Shown piece after piece: positions 63,201 to 64,000 of a stretch of DNA of 64,000 bases. The notes beneath the pieces are model-generated. The model saw only the letters and a program-made list of their open reading frames with translations. It did no database searches and was not told where the DNA came from. A program made the translations under genes and the position numbers. Numbering within the stretch: position 1 is the first letter of the stretch; each line of letters starts with the position of its first letter. The stretch comes from Tubulanus polymorphus (taxonomy: Eukaryota > Nemertea > Palaeonemertea > Tubulaniformes > Tubulanidae): positions 27,020,485 to 27,084,484 of the forward strand of contig NC_134027.1 of NCBI RefSeq assembly GCF_964204645.1. The letters run 5' to 3'.

Positions 63201-63241
63201 CCAGACAGCAGAGTACTAGTAACTACATGCAAGTCAGTTAG
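45289..63241 (+). CDS. TOX: TOX-family HMG-box transcription factor (short isoform)
   Basis: Nuclear HMG-box regulator, the invertebrate counterpart of TOX, TOX2, TOX3 and TOX4. Exons: 45289-45417, 54673-54735, 58561-58986, 60119-60219, 60629-60764, 60969-61049, 61747-61965, 62374-62525, 63175-63241. All phases match: 457 aa. The N terminus is His/Gln-rich (polyQ about 30-36). The family motif [17 protein letters not shown] (about 60-76) resembles TOX4 FLSGAETFHTPSLGDEEF and bridges the 54735/58561 junction, supporting both exons. A Ser-rich region follows, then a Lys-rich nuclear signal and the HMG box (about 234-312, from [20 protein letters not shown] to AAYRAS). The C terminus carries a CX4CX14CX3CX4C cysteine module (406-435), [20 protein letters not shown], as in TOX4. 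Intron 1 is 9.3 kb and rich in minisatellites. An alternative first exon is at 56568. Confidence 0.94.
45800..45955 (+). mobile_element. tRNA-like SINE head abutting a minisatellite
   Basis: TCTTAGCGAATAAGTG (weak A box), an anticodon-arm-like CAACCGAGAGGTTG, and a perfect B box GGTTCGAATCC (45857-45867). The 34-bp minisatellite begins directly downstream, so the array may have grown from the SINE body. Confidence 0.5.
45955..46575. repeat. 34-bp minisatellite, about 18 copies, in TOX intron 1
   Basis: Unit CTGCGATCAGTACAAACCCT then GTTCACCGGGAACA. Early copies end GGGACGA, one ends GGGAATA, and the rest end GGGAACA. A 5-bp ATCAG insertion (GATCAGATCAG) recurs in three units. The unit has no stop in any + frame, so long open frames run through it; these are not genes. 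Confidence 0.95.
46576..49077. other. TOX intron 1, no feature of note
   Basis: AT-rich intronic sequence. Around 48060-48370 there are degenerate repeats of the type CATGATTTGGCGCAGTAAGT, probably an old transposon. A CTG-rich imperfect microsatellite lies near 48960. No coding exon is seen. Confidence 0.45.
49078..49561. repeat. 44-bp minisatellite, 11 copies, in TOX intron 1
   Basis: Unit CTGAACTTATGATGTCATGA then ATCCAGGTCTACACGAAATT then GTTT or GTGT. Copies are almost identical; the last positions alternate between GTTT and GTGT, and one copy has a TTGT variant. Confidence 0.95.
49600..49872. repeat. Minisatellite of about 40 bp with self-complementary units, about 6.5 copies
   Basis: Unit AACCCTAGGTTTGGCCTGGC then TAGGGTTAGTAAACAACAGT. 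Within each unit AACCCTAG and CTAGGGTT are inverted repeats. Variant units read TATCCTAGG. Confidence 0.9.
50390..50600. repeat. CT-rich low-complexity tract
   Basis: A polypyrimidine run of CTCTCTCC/CATCTCC modules. The minus-strand Arg/Glu/Gly frame through it is an artefact. Confidence 0.85.
50601..51880. other. TOX intron 1, no feature of note
   Basis: AT-rich non-coding sequence with no repeats or conserved coding segments that I can see. Confidence 0.4.
51885..53014. repeat. 54-56 bp minisatellite, about 20 copies, in TOX intron 1
   Basis: Unit ACCCCGCTGAGCGCCACTGA then GGACAGTTTTAGCAGGTTTA then AGGTTTCCCCCTCT. Length varies through the C-run and the T-run. Minus-strand frames give a Leu/Ser/Gly/Glu repeat that switches frame between units; not coding. 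Confidence 0.95.
53866..54172. repeat. G/T-rich 23-bp minisatellite in TOX intron 1
   Basis: Unit TTTATAGTGTGGGGTTTGTG + GGG with frequent shortened copies (TTTATAGTGTGGGG). The + strand carries clusters of three to four G, and C-rich complementary runs lie on -. Confidence 0.9.
54736..56482. other. TOX intron sequence upstream of the alternative promoter
   Basis: Contains a (CTG)n run near 55164-55190 and a CpG-rich patch at about 55885-55920 (ACACGCGTCGTCGTTTCGAC). The last several hundred bases are likely the promoter region for the 56568 exon. No coding exon is seen. Confidence 0.4.
56483..56490 (+). promoter_or_regulatory. TOX: TATA box of the alternative TOX promoter
   Basis: TATATAAA 78 bp before the ATG at 56568. 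A start site about 30 bp downstream (near 56515-56520) fits a first exon with a 5' UTR of about 50 nt. Confidence 0.55.
56568..57809 (+). CDS. TOX: Alternative long first coding exon of TOX (basic, poly-Ala, 11-residue repeats)
   Basis: One open exon of 414 codons ends at a CAG/GTAATT donor in phase 0 and joins in frame to the TOX exon at 58561 (HFPQ then [12 protein letters not shown]), giving about 807 aa. Order: a strongly basic nuclear-signal-like start ([15 protein letters not shown]), a run of nine Ala, about 14 repeats of an 11-residue unit ([11 protein letters not shown] type; 33 bp in DNA, so always in frame) to about residue 200, then a non-repetitive Asn/Ser/Glu-rich segment. If unspliced, the frame ends 25 codons later at 57884. 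The length of the open frame in AT-rich DNA, the TATA box, the good start context (ATTATGGCC) and the phase all favour a real exon. A separate gene cannot be excluded without transcript data. Confidence 0.65.
58090..58505. repeat. 31-32 bp minisatellite, about 13 copies
   Basis: Units CATCCCGGACTAAAGCTACC then CGGGTTATAGC, and earlier variants with CCCCGAACTAGAGCTACCTG. The array ends about 55 bp before the acceptor of the TOX exon at 58561. Confidence 0.9.
59128..59385. mobile_element. Fold-back element in a TOX intron
   Basis: AAGGGGGCGCTCTTTGAG on the left and GCCCTGCTGCGCCCCCTGG on the right are imperfect inverted ends. Inside, GAGGTCTGGAATGTCCTCCT then CCAGAAAATTTGGAA is mirrored by TTCCAAATCTTCTGGAGGAT then GACACCCCAGACC. 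Confidence 0.6.
59410..59572. mobile_element. pogo/mariner-type MITE in a TOX intron
   Basis: CAGTGCAACCTCGTTATAAC at the left mirrors GTAACGAGGTTGCGCACTG at the right. The CAGT..AACCTCGTTATAACGAAC end is typical of Tc1/mariner-pogo superfamily MITEs, and TA follows the right end. About 163 bp, with ATATAACA modules inside and no coding frame. Confidence 0.7.
60254..60505. mobile_element. Fold-back element directly after a TOX exon
   Basis: AACACTGGGTTACT at 60264-60277 mirrors AGTAACCCAGTG at 60479-60490. Inside, TTTTCAATGAAAT pairs with ATTTCACTGAAAA. It starts about 35 bp from the 60219 donor. Confidence 0.55.
61420..61550. mobile_element. GC-ended MITE in a TOX intron
   Basis: GGGGCGGGCGTAGGAAAACC at 61420 mirrors GTTTTCCTGCGCCCGCCCC ending at 61550. 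CTGTTAG and CTAACAG continue the arms inward. A second internal pair, AGCCTAACC..TGG and GGTTAGGCT, is nested at the left. No coding frame. Confidence 0.7.
62014..62245. repeat. Two to three tandem copies of a pogo-MITE-like sequence in a TOX intron
   Basis: ACTATATGAAATAGAACCTC then GTTACAACGAACTTCAGGAC then ACCAGAAAATCTGTTC occurs at about 62026-62085 and 62168-62225, with a more diverged copy between (near 62117). CCTCGTTACAACGAAC resembles the end of the 59410 element. Confidence 0.6.
62526..63174. other. TOX: Last TOX intron
   Basis: The first part has several GTTGCAA/TTGCAAC modules (about 62590-62830). No additional exon is seen. Confidence 0.5.
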
Positions 63242-63799
63242 TTGTTGAGAGCAGTGAGATATAGATCAGTCCAGTCATCGTGAATCATGCGTCTTATATG
63301 AAATAAATTTGCTTTAAACGCGCGTAGAACAATGAAATATAAAAGCGATCATAAATATCTAAGTTTGAATGGTGTTTCAACTGTGTTAAACCTCACGCTT
63401 TTATTCTACTATTCGTATCTATCTCATTTTGTTCTTAAAATTTGTTACTTAATAATAATAATAATAATAATGATGCATTTTAACTGATGATACACTGAAT
63501 ACGCAGTGAACCTGTATTTGATACGGTATACGACGATGAAATGGATCCTGTCATATTACTGGTGTGATTATTGTCAACAGATGTTCGAACGTTTGAAATT
63601 ACACTCGTAAAATCACTATAGGACCTGTATATTACTGACAGTATCTAATGAAGGCTTTAATTGAATATATATGAATCCTGTATAATAATAAATGTATCGA
63701 CGATTCCTTTGTTATTATTCAATTTAAATGTACTGGAAACTGTGAGCGTTTTACGCTTCTCTTGTATAGTTGTCTTTCTTTCTGTATAAATCAAATAAA
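63242..63799 (+). terminator. TOX: TOX 3' UTR with polyadenylation signals
   Basis: After the stop at 63239-63241 the sequence is AT-rich, with an (AAT)n run near 63452-63470. AATAAA occurs at 63687-63692 and at 63794-63799. The second is followed by GTTTCAGTGTTGTTG, a plausible downstream GU-rich element. Confidence 0.65.
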
Positions 63800-64000
63800 C
63801 TATCATGTCTCAAGAGTTTCAGTGTTGTTGCGATTTCCTCAGTATTTCCTTGAATTTAGACATTACACAGATTCTTGACTCAGTTCGCGAGTATTTCGTT
63901 GAATTTAGAGACCTAACCCTAATTACTCGGTTTCCTGACTCCGTTCTCCCTACAATTAGAAAGGAATTTTTGGATTGACGGTTGGTGCCTTCAGATTTCA
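63800..64000. other. Downstream flank, nothing recognised
   Basis: The last 200 bases show a duplicated TTTCCTTGAATTTAGA / TTTCGTTGAATTTAGA motif and no gene. Confidence 0.4.

Noticed and set aside
1-64000. CRISPR arrays, operons or bacterial/viral genes
   Set aside because: The repeats are contiguous tandem units without unique spacers. All recognised genes are intron-containing animal genes; no viral or prokaryotic coding sequence was found.

Overview
This is animal (metazoan) genomic DNA: AT-rich, with short phase-compatible coding exons bounded by GT/AG introns, AATAAA polyadenylation signals, many tandem repeats, tRNA-derived SINEs and fold-back (MITE-like) elements. The proteins are clearly bilaterian and match single invertebrate counterparts of vertebrate gene families. 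An invertebrate, perhaps a spiralian such as a mollusc or annelid, is likely, but the window alone does not fix the species. Nothing in it is bacterial or viral.

Layout. About 1-15650 holds no recognisable gene, only repeats and fold-backs. A single MTG/ETO-family co-repressor gene (RUNX1T1/CBFA2T2/CBFA2T3, fly nervy) lies on + at 19786-23151, with a possible far-upstream 5' exon ending at 16281 and a long 3' UTR. A VARP/ANKRD27 gene follows on + at 28431-36786; I could assemble 22 coding exons that stay in frame to the stop (1190 aa). Tail-to-tail with it on - at 39511-37393 is a 9-exon COMMD7 gene (200 aa, the length of human COMMD7). Between 40 and 45 kb are an orphan candidate exon, minisatellites, a SINE and a fold-back element. 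From 45289 to 63241 on + lies a TOX-family HMG-box gene with two alternative first exons: a short polyQ/His one at 45289 (457 aa protein) and a long, repeat-rich one at 56568 with its own TATA box (about 807 aa protein). Its first long intron is packed with minisatellites.

How the genes relate. MTG and TOX are nuclear transcriptional regulators. ANKRD27 and COMMD7 both act in endosomal recycling: VARP binds retromer through VPS29, and COMMD7 belongs to the Commander complex, whose Retriever part also contains VPS29. In humans COMMD7, CBFA2T2 and TOX2 are all on 20q, so this window may preserve an old bilaterian linkage group.

No wholly new biological system is evident. The points most worth checking are the long repeat-bearing alternative N terminus of TOX, the two conserved zinc motifs of VARP, a short coiled-coil duplication in MTG, several uncatalogued MITE families including a TTAA-flanked piggyBac-type one, and hairpin-forming minisatellite units in the TOX intron.
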